Positions 53,868 to 63,054 are shown, numbered from the stretch's first letter. The stretch: DNA of 64,000 bases from Clostridiales bacterium (GCA_016933835.1 JAFGAC010000134.1:1-64000), one strand, 5' to 3'. The notes: generated from the sequence alone by a model not told the origin. Numbers and translations are program-made.

Positions 53868-53897
53868 AAAGAAAAGATCCAGTCAAAGACTGGATCT
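53868..53897 (-). terminator. intrinsic terminator of fabI
   Basis: Exact 10-base arms (53875-53884 and 53888-53897, AGATCCAGTC / GACTGGATCT) with a short loop, followed on the minus strand by TTTTCTTT. Confidence 0.85.
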
Positions 53898-53901
53898 CAA
53901 A

Positions 53902-54672
53902 TTAATAGGAAACAATATTAAATCCACAATCAACATGCATTATTTCGCCTGTTATTCCTGTAGACATGTCACTAAGTAAAAATACAGCGGTATTTCCTAC
54001 TTCAATCGGCAATACCATTCGTTTCATTGGAGAACGCTCTTTGACAATGTCTCCAACTTTTGAAAATCCACTGACACCTTTTGCTGCGAGTGTTTTTATT
54101 GGTCCTGCCGAAATAGCATTTACGCGAATCTGTCTTGGGCCTAAATCTCTCGCAAGATATCTGACACTTGCATCTAATGAAGCCTTTGCAACACCCATTA
54201 CATTATAATTCTGTGCTACTTTTTCACCTCCAAGATACGTCAATGTGATAATCGATCCGCCATCATTCATTATCTCAGAAGCGTATCTTGAAACACTCAC
54301 AAGAGAGTATGCACTGATATTTTGTGCCATCAAAAATCCTTCTCTTGATGTATCATAGAAATTCCCACCCAATTCTTCGCTTTTTGCATGTGCAATACTA
54401 TGCACAACACCATCAATATTACTATGTATGGTTTTAATCTGCTCAAAAGCTCTTCTTATATCTTCATCAGAAGTTACATCACATGAAATAGTAGTTGAGT
54501 CTCCAAATCCTTCTTTTTCCAGTAATTTTCGCAAACTCTCTCCACTTTTTTCACGATTGTATGTAAAAATCAGATTCGCACCAGCTTTTTTAAGTTGTTG
54601 TGCGATAGCCCAGGCAATCGACCATTTATTAGCCACACCCATTACAACTATATTTTTTTCTGCCATCAACAT
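53902..54672 (-). CDS. fabI: enoyl-[acyl-carrier-protein] reductase FabI
   Basis: A 256-residue NADH-dependent reductase that performs the last step of fatty acid elongation. It has the N-terminal GVANKWSIAWAIA cofactor segment, AHAKSEELGG, and the catalytic region SAYS to YNVMGVAKASLDASVRYLA with Tyr-x6-Lys. Many Clostridia use FabK, so an isolated FabI is worth noting. It is monocistronic, under a strong promoter with a FapR-like box, and ends at a clear terminator. Confidence 0.95.
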   Translation of the reverse strand: MLMAEKNIVVMGVANKWSIAWAIAQQLKKAGANLIFTYNREKSGESLRKLLEKEGFGDSTTISCDVTSDEDIRRAFEQIKTIHSNIDGVVHSIAHAKSEELGGNFYDTSREGFLMAQNISAYSLVSVSRYASEIMNDGGSIITLTYLGGEKVAQNYNVMGVAKASLDASVRYLARDLGPRQIRVNAISAGPIKTLAAKGVSGFSKVGDIVKERSPMKRMVLPIEVGNTAVFLLSDMSTGITGEIMHVDCGFNIVSY

Positions 54673-54700
54673 TTTTATATTCTCCTCCTAATAGTTAATA

Positions 54701-54717
54701 TTACTACCAGGTACTAA
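54701..54717. promoter_or_regulatory. FapR-like operator at fabI
   Basis: On the minus strand the sequence reads TTAGTACCTGGTAGTAA, one base away from a perfect inverted repeat of the Bacillus FapR box (TTAGTACCTGGTACTAA form). It lies about 8 to 24 bases after the predicted transcription start, the usual location. FapR is released from DNA by malonyl-CoA. Confidence 0.8.
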
Positions 54718-54730
54718 TAAGTACAAAGCT

Positions 54731-54759
54731 ATTATATCCAATTGATTTTTATTTATCAA
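54731..54759 (-). promoter_or_regulatory. promoter of fabI
   Basis: On the minus strand TTGATA (54754-54759) and TATAAT (54731-54736) are separated by 17 bases, partly inside the 3' end of the threonine aldolase gene. Confidence 0.8.
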
Positions 54760-55777
54760 GTATTTCTTTTAATGCAATAATCAAACGATCAATATCCTCT
54801 CTCTCAATGTCTTTATTTGTTACGAACCGCCATTCTCCACCTTCAATGCCATTGACTTTAATGTTTCTTTCGAATAAACCATTGACAATTTTTTCTTCTG
54901 GAAAATCCTCTTCTGTTGCATTAAAAAAGACCATATTGATGTCCAATCTATCTTCTAGAACACTCAATCCCTTTATTTCTTTAAGTCTATCCGCTAAATA
55001 TTTTGCATTGTCATGATCAATATACAAACGTTCCACCATATCAGTCATAGCAATTAAGCCTGCAGCACCTAAAATTCCAACTTGTCGCATGCCACCACCC
55101 ATCAGTTTTCTATTTTTTCTTGCTTTATTTATAAATTCTTTCGTTCCTGCCACAATTGATCCAACAGGTGCAGCTAATCCTTTTGAAAGGCAGATATTAA
55201 CTGAATCGCAATACTGAGTCAGTTCAGCCGCTTCCACACCAAGCGCAAGCGCTGCATTAAATAGCCGTGCGCCATCCAAATGAACAGGTATTCCATGATT
55301 TTTTGCAATTTCATATACTTCTTTCATATGTTCAAGAGGAACTACTTTTCCAGTTCCGTGTGCATTTTCCATACAGACAAGACCAGTATCTGGGTAGTGA
55401 ATGTCTTCACCTCTTATCATTCCTTTAAGCTCATCAAGATCAACGACGCCATTTTCAGTATGAATCGTTCTTACTTGTACCCCTGATATTACTGCAGCCG
55501 CACCAACTTCATGCCATACTATATGTGCATCATGTCCAACGATAATTTCATTTCCCCTATTTGTATGTGTCAAAATAGAAACTTGATTTCCAAAATGTCC
55601 ACTTGGTACAAATAAAGCTGCTTCTTTTCCCAATATTTCAGCTGCCATCATTTCCAATTTGTTCATTGTAGGATCATCGCCATAAACATCATCACCTACT
55701 ACCGCATTTGCCATTGCCTGTCTCATTTTTTCAGTTGGTTGTGTTACAGTATCACTTCTAAAATCTAAATTTTTCAA
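54749..55777 (-). CDS. ltaA: low-specificity L-threonine aldolase (PLP)
   Basis: A 342-residue PLP enzyme that splits L-threonine or allo-threonine into glycine and acetaldehyde. It begins with the family signature FRSDTVTQPTEKMRQAM, has GDDVYGDDPT and a PLP lysine in CLSKGLAAPVGS (about residue 200). It starts with TTG (55775-55777), supported by AGGAGGG. It is a stand-alone gene, divergent from ytvI. Confidence 0.94.
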   Translation of the reverse strand: MKNLDFRSDTVTQPTEKMRQAMANAVVGDDVYGDDPTMNKLEMMAAEILGKEAALFVPSGHFGNQVSILTHTNRGNEIIVGHDAHIVWHEVGAAAVISGVQVRTIHTENGVVDLDELKGMIRGEDIHYPDTGLVCMENAHGTGKVVPLEHMKEVYEIAKNHGIPVHLDGARLFNAALALGVEAAELTQYCDSVNICLSKGLAAPVGSIVAGTKEFINKARKNRKLMGGGMRQVGILGAAGLIAMTDMVERLYIDHDNAKYLADRLKEIKGLSVLEDRLDINMVFFNATEEDFPEEKIVNGLFERNIKVNGIEGGEWRFVTNKDIEREDIDRLIIALKEILDK

Positions 55778-55858
55778 TTTATTCCCTCCTTATTATTTGT
55801 CTATATTTATATTATAATTAAAATTGGGTATAAAGCATACCATTAGGAGGATAATTTC

Positions 55859-56926
55859 ATGAATATATTTGTCAGCAAAGCACTTTATGCTTTCTCACTG
55901 CTTTTTTTAATCATTTTTGGAGGTATTGTCTTCAAAAAAATATTTGTTTTTATGATACCTTTTATCCTTGCCTATTATATTGCTAAAGGCATCCATCCCG
56001 GCAAGAATTTTTTAAACAAAAAATTACATATTCCTATTCCATTATCAACTATTCTAACGATGGTTTTTGTTCTTTCCATATTTGTAGTATTTTTCTACGC
56101 CATCATAAGCATTTTAATCGTTCAGCTTGGAACTTTATCTGAAGATCTCCCGATTATCAGCGAAAAACTCAATTCGACTGTTAATTCAATTATTAACTAC
56201 ATCGAAAACTTCCTTAAAATCAATCCGGATATTTTTAATGATATGTTTACTAAGATAATCGATGTTACAATCAACGCTCTTGGCGATTTCACAAAAAATC
56301 TTGCCGGCAAGCTTTTAAATTTCGTTACCTTTCTTCCAAGTTTGCTTTTTTATACAATTATCACAGTCATTGCAACATATTATTTTTCCAATGACCTTGA
56401 TAAAATAAAACTTCGTATTAAAAACATCATCGGAAAATATACAACTTTGGTTAAAATAAGAGATACTTTTAAAAATGATATTTTATTTGCACTTGTTGCT
56501 TACCTGAAGGCACAAGGCATTTTAATGATTATAACATTTTTCATCATTATCATAGGGCTTGCTCTCATGGGGTATAAATATGCAATATTAATTGCATTAG
56601 GAGTCAGCATCCTTGATGCACTCCCAATATTTGGAACAGGCACAATATTCGGACCTTGGATTATTATTGAACTATTGAACACCAATTATAAAACTGCTTT
56701 AGTACTTGGCATCATCTATATTTTTGCTACAATTGTTCGTCAAGTCATGCAACCAAAAATACTCAGCACGCAGATAGGAATAAACCCATTGCTCACTTTG
56801 CTCTCTATTTATGCCGGTATCAGATTATTGGGCATATTCGGAATCATACTTGGACCAATGATTATGATTTTAATTATTTCAATCGTAAAAGTAATAAAAA
56901 CACGAACATTTTTATCGAATGTATAA
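55859..56926 (+). CDS. ytvI: YtvI-like AI-2E family membrane protein
   Basis: A 355-residue membrane protein with about seven or eight helices, two near the N-terminus, then an amphipathic region (about 90-140), then helices to the end with the ALPIFGTGTIFGPW segment. This is the AI-2E/PerM fold; the best match I recall is sporulation protein YtvI of Bacillus and Clostridia. It starts at ATG behind AGGAGG and ends with a terminator. Confidence 0.82.
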   Translation: MNIFVSKALYAFSLLFLIIFGGIVFKKIFVFMIPFILAYYIAKGIHPGKNFLNKKLHIPIPLSTILTMVFVLSIFVVFFYAIISILIVQLGTLSEDLPIISEKLNSTVNSIINYIENFLKINPDIFNDMFTKIIDVTINALGDFTKNLAGKLLNFVTFLPSLLFYTIITVIATYYFSNDLDKIKLRIKNIIGKYTTLVKIRDTFKNDILFALVAYLKAQGILMIITFFIIIIGLALMGYKYAILIALGVSILDALPIFGTGTIFGPWIIIELLNTNYKTALVLGIIYIFATIVRQVMQPKILSTQIGINPLLTLLSIYAGIRLLGIFGIILGPMIMILIISIVKVIKTRTFLSNV

Positions 56927-56934
56927 TTTTCATT

Positions 56935-56964
56935 CCCTTTAATTTCAACGTTAGAGGGTTTTTC
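56935..56964 (+). terminator. intrinsic terminator of ytvI
   Basis: Arms 56935-56942 and 56951-56958 pair over 8 bases (one G-U) and are followed by a run of T (56959-56963). Confidence 0.65.
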
Positions 56965-56978
56965 TTATGTTTAAAGTC

Positions 56979-57006
56979 TTTACATACATTGAATTTATGT
57001 TATAAT
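56979..57006 (+). promoter_or_regulatory. promoter of the glutamine synthetase gene
   Basis: TTTACA (56979-56984) and TATAAT (57001-57006) with a 16-base spacer, 28 bases before the ATG. Confidence 0.75.
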
Positions 57007-57034
57007 TACTCATATTTTATATTAGGAGGTACAT

Positions 57035-58930
57035 ATGAATAAGCTTTATTATGTTGATCCACAAAAGAATACTTTAGATGAAATAAAAGAAATAATTATG
57101 CAGAATCCCCTTATCCAATTTATCTCACTTCAGTCAGTAGATCTTGGAAATCATCATACAGATGAGAAAATTCCTATTAATTCAATTATCGATGATTTTA
57201 AATCCTTTATCAGAAGCGGTATACAGACTGATGGTTCAAGCGTTGTCCTCCCTTATATTGCAGATATCAACAATGCAAAAGTAGATATGGTTCCTGACAC
57301 AACTGTAAAATGGATTGTAGATTACAACTACCTCAATCTTCATCAGGAAACCAAAGAACCAATCGGAACACTTGTTATCCCTGCATTTTTAGTACATGAC
57401 AATAAAAACGTATGCTCTCGAAGCATTTTGAAAAAAGCATGTGAAGTGCTTGATACAAAAATTAAAAGCTATTTTGAACAAAAACCTGAATTTTTCAAAG
57501 AATTGGAATTGACAAGTCCAATAAAACAAGTTAACTTGACACTTGCTACAGAAGTTGAATTTTGGGTTAAATCGCCTGATAATCGCGCTGATGAAGAAAA
57601 GCTTTCTACTTCACAATCATTAAAAGAACAGTACTGGCAAAGAACAATAGGTTCTGTAAGAGCTGCACTAGAGGAATCTTTGATGATTTTAGAGAGATTC
57701 GGTTTAGAACCAGAGATGGGGCATAAAGAAGTCGGAGGCATCGCTTCCAAGTTAAAGAGCAGTAATTATTTTACACATATCATGGAACAAATTGAAGTGG
57801 ATTGGAAATTTGATCTTGCATTGCAATCGGCAGACAATGAAATATTCGCAAAAGATATCATAACAGATATTTTTACTAAACACGGACTTGTTGTAACTTT
57901 TAAAGCAAAACCAATCGAAGGAGTTGCCGGCAGTGGTGAACATCACCATGTAGGCATTGCATTGAAGTTGGAAGATGGCAAATTAGTCAATCTTTTTTCA
58001 CCGCTGAAAATGGATTCTGACTTCATCAATAGATTCGGCTATGCGGCACTCATGGGAATCCTGAACAACTATTCACTGATTAATCCATTTGCTACATCGA
58101 GCAATGATGGCTTCAATCGATTAAAACCTGGATTTGAAGCGCCAGTTTGCACCGTATGTTCCCTCGGTCATTCACCTGATGTTCCATCAAGAAATAGAAC
58201 TGTTTTGCTTGGACTGGTCAGAGATATCGAAAATCCTTATGCAACAAGGTTTGAATTGAGGTCACCAAATCCTAGCACCAACACTTATTTAACTGTGTCA
58301 GCCATCGTGCAAGCCATGATTGATGGTTTTGAAGCAACCATTGTAAATAAAGACATGACTGCCAAGGAACTTTTAGCTGAACTCAATAAAAGCACCAATG
58401 AATCTGCAGTCTATTTAAAACAAGAAAGAGAATTCAGATCTGAAAAAGATGTGTTTGAAGCATATTCCGATGACGAGAGAGATCAGTTATATGGAAAACC
58501 TCCTAAAACTGTTTGGGAAAACATTCAACAATATGAGAACACTGAAAACAAATCACTTCTGATCAAGGATGGCATCTTCAGCGATGCAATTGTAAAATCA
58601 TATTTATCAGGTATTGAATCTCAGTGGTTGACTGAACTTAAAGAAAGAATCATATCAAGAAATATCGAAATCCTGAGAGAAATGATTTCTCTCCACGAAA
58701 ACGATTCTATGAATGAGATAGACAAGTTAAAGTGGAATGAAATTCTCGACAAGAAGCTTTGTCTTATGAAAGATACATTTGCAAGAAAATCGCTTTTCAC
58801 ACAATTGAATGAAGCCATCACAGAAAAAGATTATCCGAAAGTTTCTGATCTGCAAATCAAAATGGCAGATGAAATGGTAACTATAAAAGAAATGTACAGA
58901 ATATATAGAAAAAACATTGTCAATCTATAG
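57035..58930 (+). CDS. glutamine synthetase, long clostridial type
   Basis: A 631-residue glutamine synthetase, longer than the usual GSI (about 440-470) and a little shorter than GSIII (about 700). It has the metal and ATP segments in order: EVEFWVK (about 170), GLEPEMGHKEVGG, GSGEHHHVGIAL, RLKPGFEAPVCTVCSLGH, NRTVLLGL and ATRFELRSPNPSTNTYL. The C-terminal region (about 450-631) is helical and specific to the long types. It makes glutamine from glutamate, ammonia and ATP. It starts at ATG with AGGAGG and stands alone. Confidence 0.9.
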   Translation: MNKLYYVDPQKNTLDEIKEIIMQNPLIQFISLQSVDLGNHHTDEKIPINSIIDDFKSFIRSGIQTDGSSVVLPYIADINNAKVDMVPDTTVKWIVDYNYLNLHQETKEPIGTLVIPAFLVHDNKNVCSRSILKKACEVLDTKIKSYFEQKPEFFKELELTSPIKQVNLTLATEVEFWVKSPDNRADEEKLSTSQSLKEQYWQRTIGSVRAALEESLMILERFGLEPEMGHKEVGGIASKLKSSNYFTHIMEQIEVDWKFDLALQSADNEIFAKDIITDIFTKHGLVVTFKAKPIEGVAGSGEHHHVGIALKLEDGKLVNLFSPLKMDSDFINRFGYAALMGILNNYSLINPFATSSNDGFNRLKPGFEAPVCTVCSLGHSPDVPSRNRTVLLGLVRDIENPYATRFELRSPNPSTNTYLTVSAIVQAMIDGFEATIVNKDMTAKELLAELNKSTNESAVYLKQEREFRSEKDVFEAYSDDERDQLYGKPPKTVWENIQQYENTENKSLLIKDGIFSDAIVKSYLSGIESQWLTELKERIISRNIEILREMISLHENDSMNEIDKLKWNEILDKKLCLMKDTFARKSLFTQLNEAITEKDYPKVSDLQIKMADEMVTIKEMYRIYRKNIVNL

Positions 58931-58956
58931 GACCTATAAAAAATTTATGCAATATG

Positions 58957-58993
58957 AAAACGAGACTTTAAAAAATTAAAGTCTCGTTTTTTG
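58957..58993. terminator. bidirectional terminator between glutamine synthetase and patatin genes
   Basis: Exact 13-base arms (58957-58969 and 58978-58990, AAAACGAGACTTT / AAAGTCTCGTTTT) followed by more T on the plus strand. Confidence 0.9.
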
Positions 58994-59701
58994 TTAAATT
59001 TTTCTATTCATTCCTTCATTGTAACCAACATTGAACCAATCGATTATGAAGTCTTTTTCAAGACGAATAGTATCACCCGGTTGAAATGGTTTTGGTGGGT
59101 AAAATATGATTAATTTGCCTTTAAAGCCAATAAATTTTTCTTCATCAAAAGTTTGATTCAGTGGAATGACTATTATCTCATCCAAATCAAGTTTTAAAAG
59201 CGGCTCCACGAAAGCATTGTTGACAAGGCCGCCATCTATGTACATGCTTTCATAGCTGGAAAGATTGAATTTTTTATTTTCATCGCGTATCGGCAATTTA
59301 GATGAATAATCAATACACGCAATCATTTCATCAAAATCTAGTTTAATTAAATCCTTGTAGCGATTTGTCATCATGTTTCTTTTGACCAATGCATAGTTGA
59401 TGTACCAATTTTTTACAATCATATTTTTTGATGGATATTTTCTGATCATATCAAGCAAGAATTCATTGTTATAAAAAAGATCATCCTCAATGAAACCATT
59501 TTTAGGAATTGCCATGGCAAGCCATTCTTTTTCAAGTTGCTCAATCTGATTTGTCGCATAAAAGTAGCCATTTATACTGCCTATTGAAGTGCCTGAAAGG
59601 GCATCGAAAGCGATGCCCTTTTGATTTAATGCTTTTAATATTCCTGCCTGGTAGGCACCCTTCGCACCACCACCTTGCAGGTAAAGCCCTCTTTTAATCA
59701 T
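58994..59701 (-). CDS. patatin-like phospholipase (RssA-like)
   Basis: A 235-residue serine hydrolase with a Ser-Asp dyad. The oxyanion loop GGGAKGAYQ (about residue 10), nucleophile elbow GTSIG (about 39) and catalytic DGG (about 156) are in place. It probably removes acyl groups from phospholipids. It overlaps the DUF1015 stop by 8 bases, so it is the last gene of the serine operon. Confidence 0.9.
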   Translation of the reverse strand: MIKRGLYLQGGGAKGAYQAGILKALNQKGIAFDALSGTSIGSINGYFYATNQIEQLEKEWLAMAIPKNGFIEDDLFYNNEFLLDMIRKYPSKNMIVKNWYINYALVKRNMMTNRYKDLIKLDFDEMIACIDYSSKLPIRDENKKFNLSSYESMYIDGGLVNNAFVEPLLKLDLDEIIVIPLNQTFDEEKFIGFKGKLIIFYPPKPFQPGDTIRLEKDFIIDWFNVGYNEGMNRKI

Positions 59702-60944
59702 TCAATCTGTGAACAAATAATCCACTTCTGAGTTTTGGCTCAAACCAAGTAGATTTTGGTGGCATTACAACACCTGCATCTGCAATAGATAAAAGTTCAT
59801 CCATTGTTGTTGGATACATTGAAAAGGCTACTTTCATATCATTGCCACATCTTCTTTCAAGTTCTTCCAAACCTCTTATTCCTCCGACAAAATCAATTCT
59901 CTTGTTCGTTCTGGGATCATCGATTCCTAAAATTGGATTTAAAAGATTGTTTTGAAGAATTGATACATCTAATCTATCTACAGGATCATTTGCATTGTAA
60001 ATGCCTGCTTTTGCTTTCAATTCGTACCATATGCCGTCCATGTACATGCCATATGTCTCTTTAGACATAGGTTTGTATTGTCCTTCACCAGTATATTTTG
60101 AAATTTCAAATTTTTCTTTAACTAAATTCATGAATTCTTCTTCATCATGTCCATTCAAATCCTTGATGACACGATTATAATCCATAATGAATAAATCTTC
60201 ATCAGGGAATATGACAGACAGGAAGAAGTTGAATTCTTCATTTCCAGTGAAATCCGGGTTTGCTTCTCTTCTCTTGTTTCCAACTTTCACTGACGACGCT
60301 GATCTGTGATGACCATCTGCAATATAAAGATAATCAATTTTTTCAAACAATTGATGTAACTCTTCTACAATCGTTTCATTGTCTATTACCCATACAATGT
60401 GAGTAATAGCATCATCTGATACAAAATTATAGACAGGCATATGGAATTTGATCCAGTCGTTGATAATTTGATTCACTTTATCATTTTTTCTATATGTCAA
60501 GAATATCGGAGCAGTATTCGCATCTGTATGATCAAAGTTGTTAATGCGGTCTACTTCTTTGTCAGGACGCGTGAACTCATGTTTTTTAATGATGTCATTC
60601 ATATAATCATCTATTGATGTGCAACCGACAAGTCCAGTTTGAACTCTTCCATTCATAAGTTGTCTATAGATATAAAATTTAGGTGTTTCGTCTTTAATCA
60701 AGATTTCATCTGAAATGAATTTATCCAAATTTTTTCTAGCTGTCTGATAAACAACTTCATCATATTGACTGATTGAATCATCCACATCTATTTCTGATCT
60801 GACTACATGCAAAAATGATAAATCATTTCCTGCAGCCATTTTTTTTGCTTCTTCTCTATTCATTACATCATATGGAAGACATGCTACTTTCTCAACTAAA
60901 TCCTCTTTCGGCCTGATACCTTTAAACGGTCTTACAACTGCCAT
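59694..60944 (-). CDS. DUF1015-family protein
   Basis: A 416-residue cytoplasmic protein. It starts with the family signature VVRPFKGIRPKEDLVEKVACLPYDVMN and has the conserved YIADGHHRSAS motif (about residue 208). In Clostridia it regularly follows serA and a class V aminotransferase, as it does here, 11 bases after serA. A kinase role for serine biosynthesis has been suggested by structural resemblance to serine kinases; I give that as a hint only. Confidence 0.9.
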   Translation of the reverse strand: MAVVRPFKGIRPKEDLVEKVACLPYDVMNREEAKKMAAGNDLSFLHVVRSEIDVDDSISQYDEVVYQTARKNLDKFISDEILIKDETPKFYIYRQLMNGRVQTGLVGCTSIDDYMNDIIKKHEFTRPDKEVDRINNFDHTDANTAPIFLTYRKNDKVNQIINDWIKFHMPVYNFVSDDAITHIVWVIDNETIVEELHQLFEKIDYLYIADGHHRSASSVKVGNKRREANPDFTGNEEFNFFLSVIFPDEDLFIMDYNRVIKDLNGHDEEEFMNLVKEKFEISKYTGEGQYKPMSKETYGMYMDGIWYELKAKAGIYNANDPVDRLDVSILQNNLLNPILGIDDPRTNKRIDFVGGIRGLEELERRCGNDMKVAFSMYPTTMDELLSIADAGVVMPPKSTWFEPKLRSGLFVHRLND

Positions 60945-60955
60945 TTTGCTCCTCC

Positions 60956-61867
60956 TTAAAATTTAAAGTTTTCAATAACTTGAATTGTTTCTTCGCCTAT
61001 TCTCTTTTGTGCTTCTTTTGTGGAAGCTCCCACGTGAGGTGTAAGAGAAATTCTTGGATGCTTCATTATTTTTTCGTTTTTTAACGGCTCCACATCAAAT
61101 ACATCCAACGCTACTCCAGCAAGTTTCCCTTTATCCAAATATTCGACCAACGCATCTTCATCAATTACGCCGCCACGTGAAGTATTGATCAAGTACACAC
61201 CATCCTTCATCATTTCCATTTCTTTAGCGCCAATAACTGCACTGTCATCTTTTCCCTTAGGGACATGAAGTGTAATAAAATCTGAAGTTTTAATCAATTC
61301 TTCAAAAGTAGACCATTTGTAAGCATCTTCAACTTCGAAAGGTCCAAATAAATCATAGTATTGAACATTCATTCCCAATCCAATGGCTCTTTTTCCAATT
61401 TCTCTTCCTATTCTTCCAAATCCTACAATACCTAATGTTTTTCCAGTAATTTCAGTTCCTGTATATTCCTTTTTGTTCCACTCATTATTTCTAATTGTAT
61501 GATTTGAAATACCAATAAATCTAGCTAAACTGAACATATGTCCAATTGCAAGCTCAGCTACAGCTAAACTTGATGATTTAGGCGTATTTTGAACATCGAT
61601 ACCTTGCTCTTTTGCATAAATATGATCAATGTTGTCAATTCCAACGCCAGCTCTTATAATCAACTTAAGTGTACCGCCTTTTACGGCTTCGTCAATTAAA
61701 TCTTTCCTGACTTTTGTAGCACTTCTTACAATCAACACTTCGATATTTTTTATTTTATCAATCAAAGCGTCTCCTTCATATTTACTGAGGTCAACATCAT
61801 ATCCCAATTTTATCAATTGCTCTGCAGCAGATTTATCCATTCCATCATTTGCTAAAATTCTAATCAT
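60956..61867 (-). CDS. serA: D-3-phosphoglycerate dehydrogenase (short form)
   Basis: A 303-residue NAD-dependent dehydrogenase, without the C-terminal ACT domain of longer SerA proteins. It has the nucleotide-binding GFGRIGREIG, the catalytic Arg in NTSRGG, the Glu in VFDVEP and the His in LTPHVGAS. It performs the first step of serine synthesis. The lack of an ACT domain suggests no serine feedback. It lies between the aminotransferase and DUF1015 genes. Confidence 0.93.
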   Translation of the reverse strand: MIRILANDGMDKSAAEQLIKLGYDVDLSKYEGDALIDKIKNIEVLIVRSATKVRKDLIDEAVKGGTLKLIIRAGVGIDNIDHIYAKEQGIDVQNTPKSSSLAVAELAIGHMFSLARFIGISNHTIRNNEWNKKEYTGTEITGKTLGIVGFGRIGREIGKRAIGLGMNVQYYDLFGPFEVEDAYKWSTFEELIKTSDFITLHVPKGKDDSAVIGAKEMEMMKDGVYLINTSRGGVIDEDALVEYLDKGKLAGVALDVFDVEPLKNEKIMKHPRISLTPHVGASTKEAQKRIGEETIQVIENFKF

Positions 61868-61886
61868 TAAATAACCCCCTCTATTT

Positions 61887-62957
61887 TTATAAATCTAATA
61901 TTTCTTCGATAATGTTCAGTAATGTTTTTACTTCATCCAATGTCGTTTCTGCCATATGAGCGATTCTAAATGTCTTTTCTTTTAAATCTCCGTAACCATT
62001 AGAGATCATATAGCCTCTTTTAGCCAGTTCTTTATTCAAATCAGATACACTGATTTCTTTTGTATTTAAAATAGTAGTCAACGTGTTTGAAGCATATTGA
62101 TCTTCTGCAAACATGCTGAAATTTTTTCTTGCCCATTCCCTTACATATTTCGCCATTTCCAAATGTCTTGCAAATCTGTTTTCCAGACCTTCTTCATCTA
62201 AGATTTTGCTTAGCTGATAATCAAGTGCAAACATATGAGGTAAGGCTGGCGTTGACGGATATTGATAGTTTTTTCTTACTTTATCAACAAGCTCAACCAA
62301 ATCAAAATATAGTCCTCTGAATTCAACTTGTGTTGCAGCATTGTATGCTTTTTCAGAAACAGAAGCTATTGAAAGCCCCGCAGGAAGACCAAGACATTTT
62401 TGAGTTGAAGCAACACAAACATCTACTCCCCACTCATCAACTGGTATTTTTGTTCCACCTAACGATGAAACTGTATCTAAGCAAAAAATAATTTCTGGAT
62501 ATTTTTTTACTACTTTTGCAATTTCTTCAAGTGGATTCATGATAGCAGTTGAAGTCTCATTATGAGTAATTGTAATCAAATCATATTCACCAGTCGCTAA
62601 AACCTTCTCTACCATTTCAGGTGTTGTAGGATGTCCAAGCTCTGATTTGAAAATATCGGCAGGAACATTGTTCCCTTTTGCCATTTTGTACCATCTATCA
62701 CCAAATGCGCCAACTGAGAAAACAGCTGCTTTTTTTCTTGTGCAAGATCGGATTGCAGCTTCCATCAAGCCGCTTCCGGATGAAGTAGACAGTACAATCG
62801 TATTGTTGGTATACATCATTTTTTGCAGTTTTTCAGATATGCTTTTCTGGAGTTCTGTTGCCTCTTTTGTTCTATGACCTATTTGAGGTGTCGCCAACTT
62901 CTGTAATACATCTTCCGCCACGTCCACAGGACCTGGAATAAATAATCTTTTATGCAT
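61887..62957 (-). CDS. class V aminotransferase, serine-pathway type (SerC-like)
   Basis: A 356-residue PLP enzyme of the alanine-glyoxylate/serine-pyruvate aminotransferase group. It has FIPGPVDV at the N-terminus, the PLP lysine in STQKCLGLPAGLS (about residue 190) and a SSGSGLMEAAIRS phosphate-binding segment. Adjacent serA suggests it acts as the phosphoserine aminotransferase of the pathway, though glyoxylate use is possible. Confidence 0.9.
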   Translation of the reverse strand: MHKRLFIPGPVDVAEDVLQKLATPQIGHRTKEATELQKSISEKLQKMMYTNNTIVLSTSSGSGLMEAAIRSCTRKKAAVFSVGAFGDRWYKMAKGNNVPADIFKSELGHPTTPEMVEKVLATGEYDLITITHNETSTAIMNPLEEIAKVVKKYPEIIFCLDTVSSLGGTKIPVDEWGVDVCVASTQKCLGLPAGLSIASVSEKAYNAATQVEFRGLYFDLVELVDKVRKNYQYPSTPALPHMFALDYQLSKILDEEGLENRFARHLEMAKYVREWARKNFSMFAEDQYASNTLTTILNTKEISVSDLNKELAKRGYMISNGYGDLKEKTFRIAHMAETTLDEVKTLLNIIEEILDL

Positions 62958-63030
62958 ATAATAACCCTCCCAAATCTATTAAACTCGTTATAATAATAAC
63001 ATTTTACTTCCTATTGCTCAACTCTTTTGC

Positions 63031-63054
63031 ATATTTATTAAATTTAATAAATAT
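63031..63054. repeat. 24-base AT-only palindrome over the nitrilase stop codon
   Basis: A perfect 24-base palindrome made only of A and T (arms 63031-63042 and 63043-63054). It covers the stop codon of the nitrilase gene. Possibly a weak terminator or a chance palindrome in AT-rich DNA. Confidence 0.5.
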
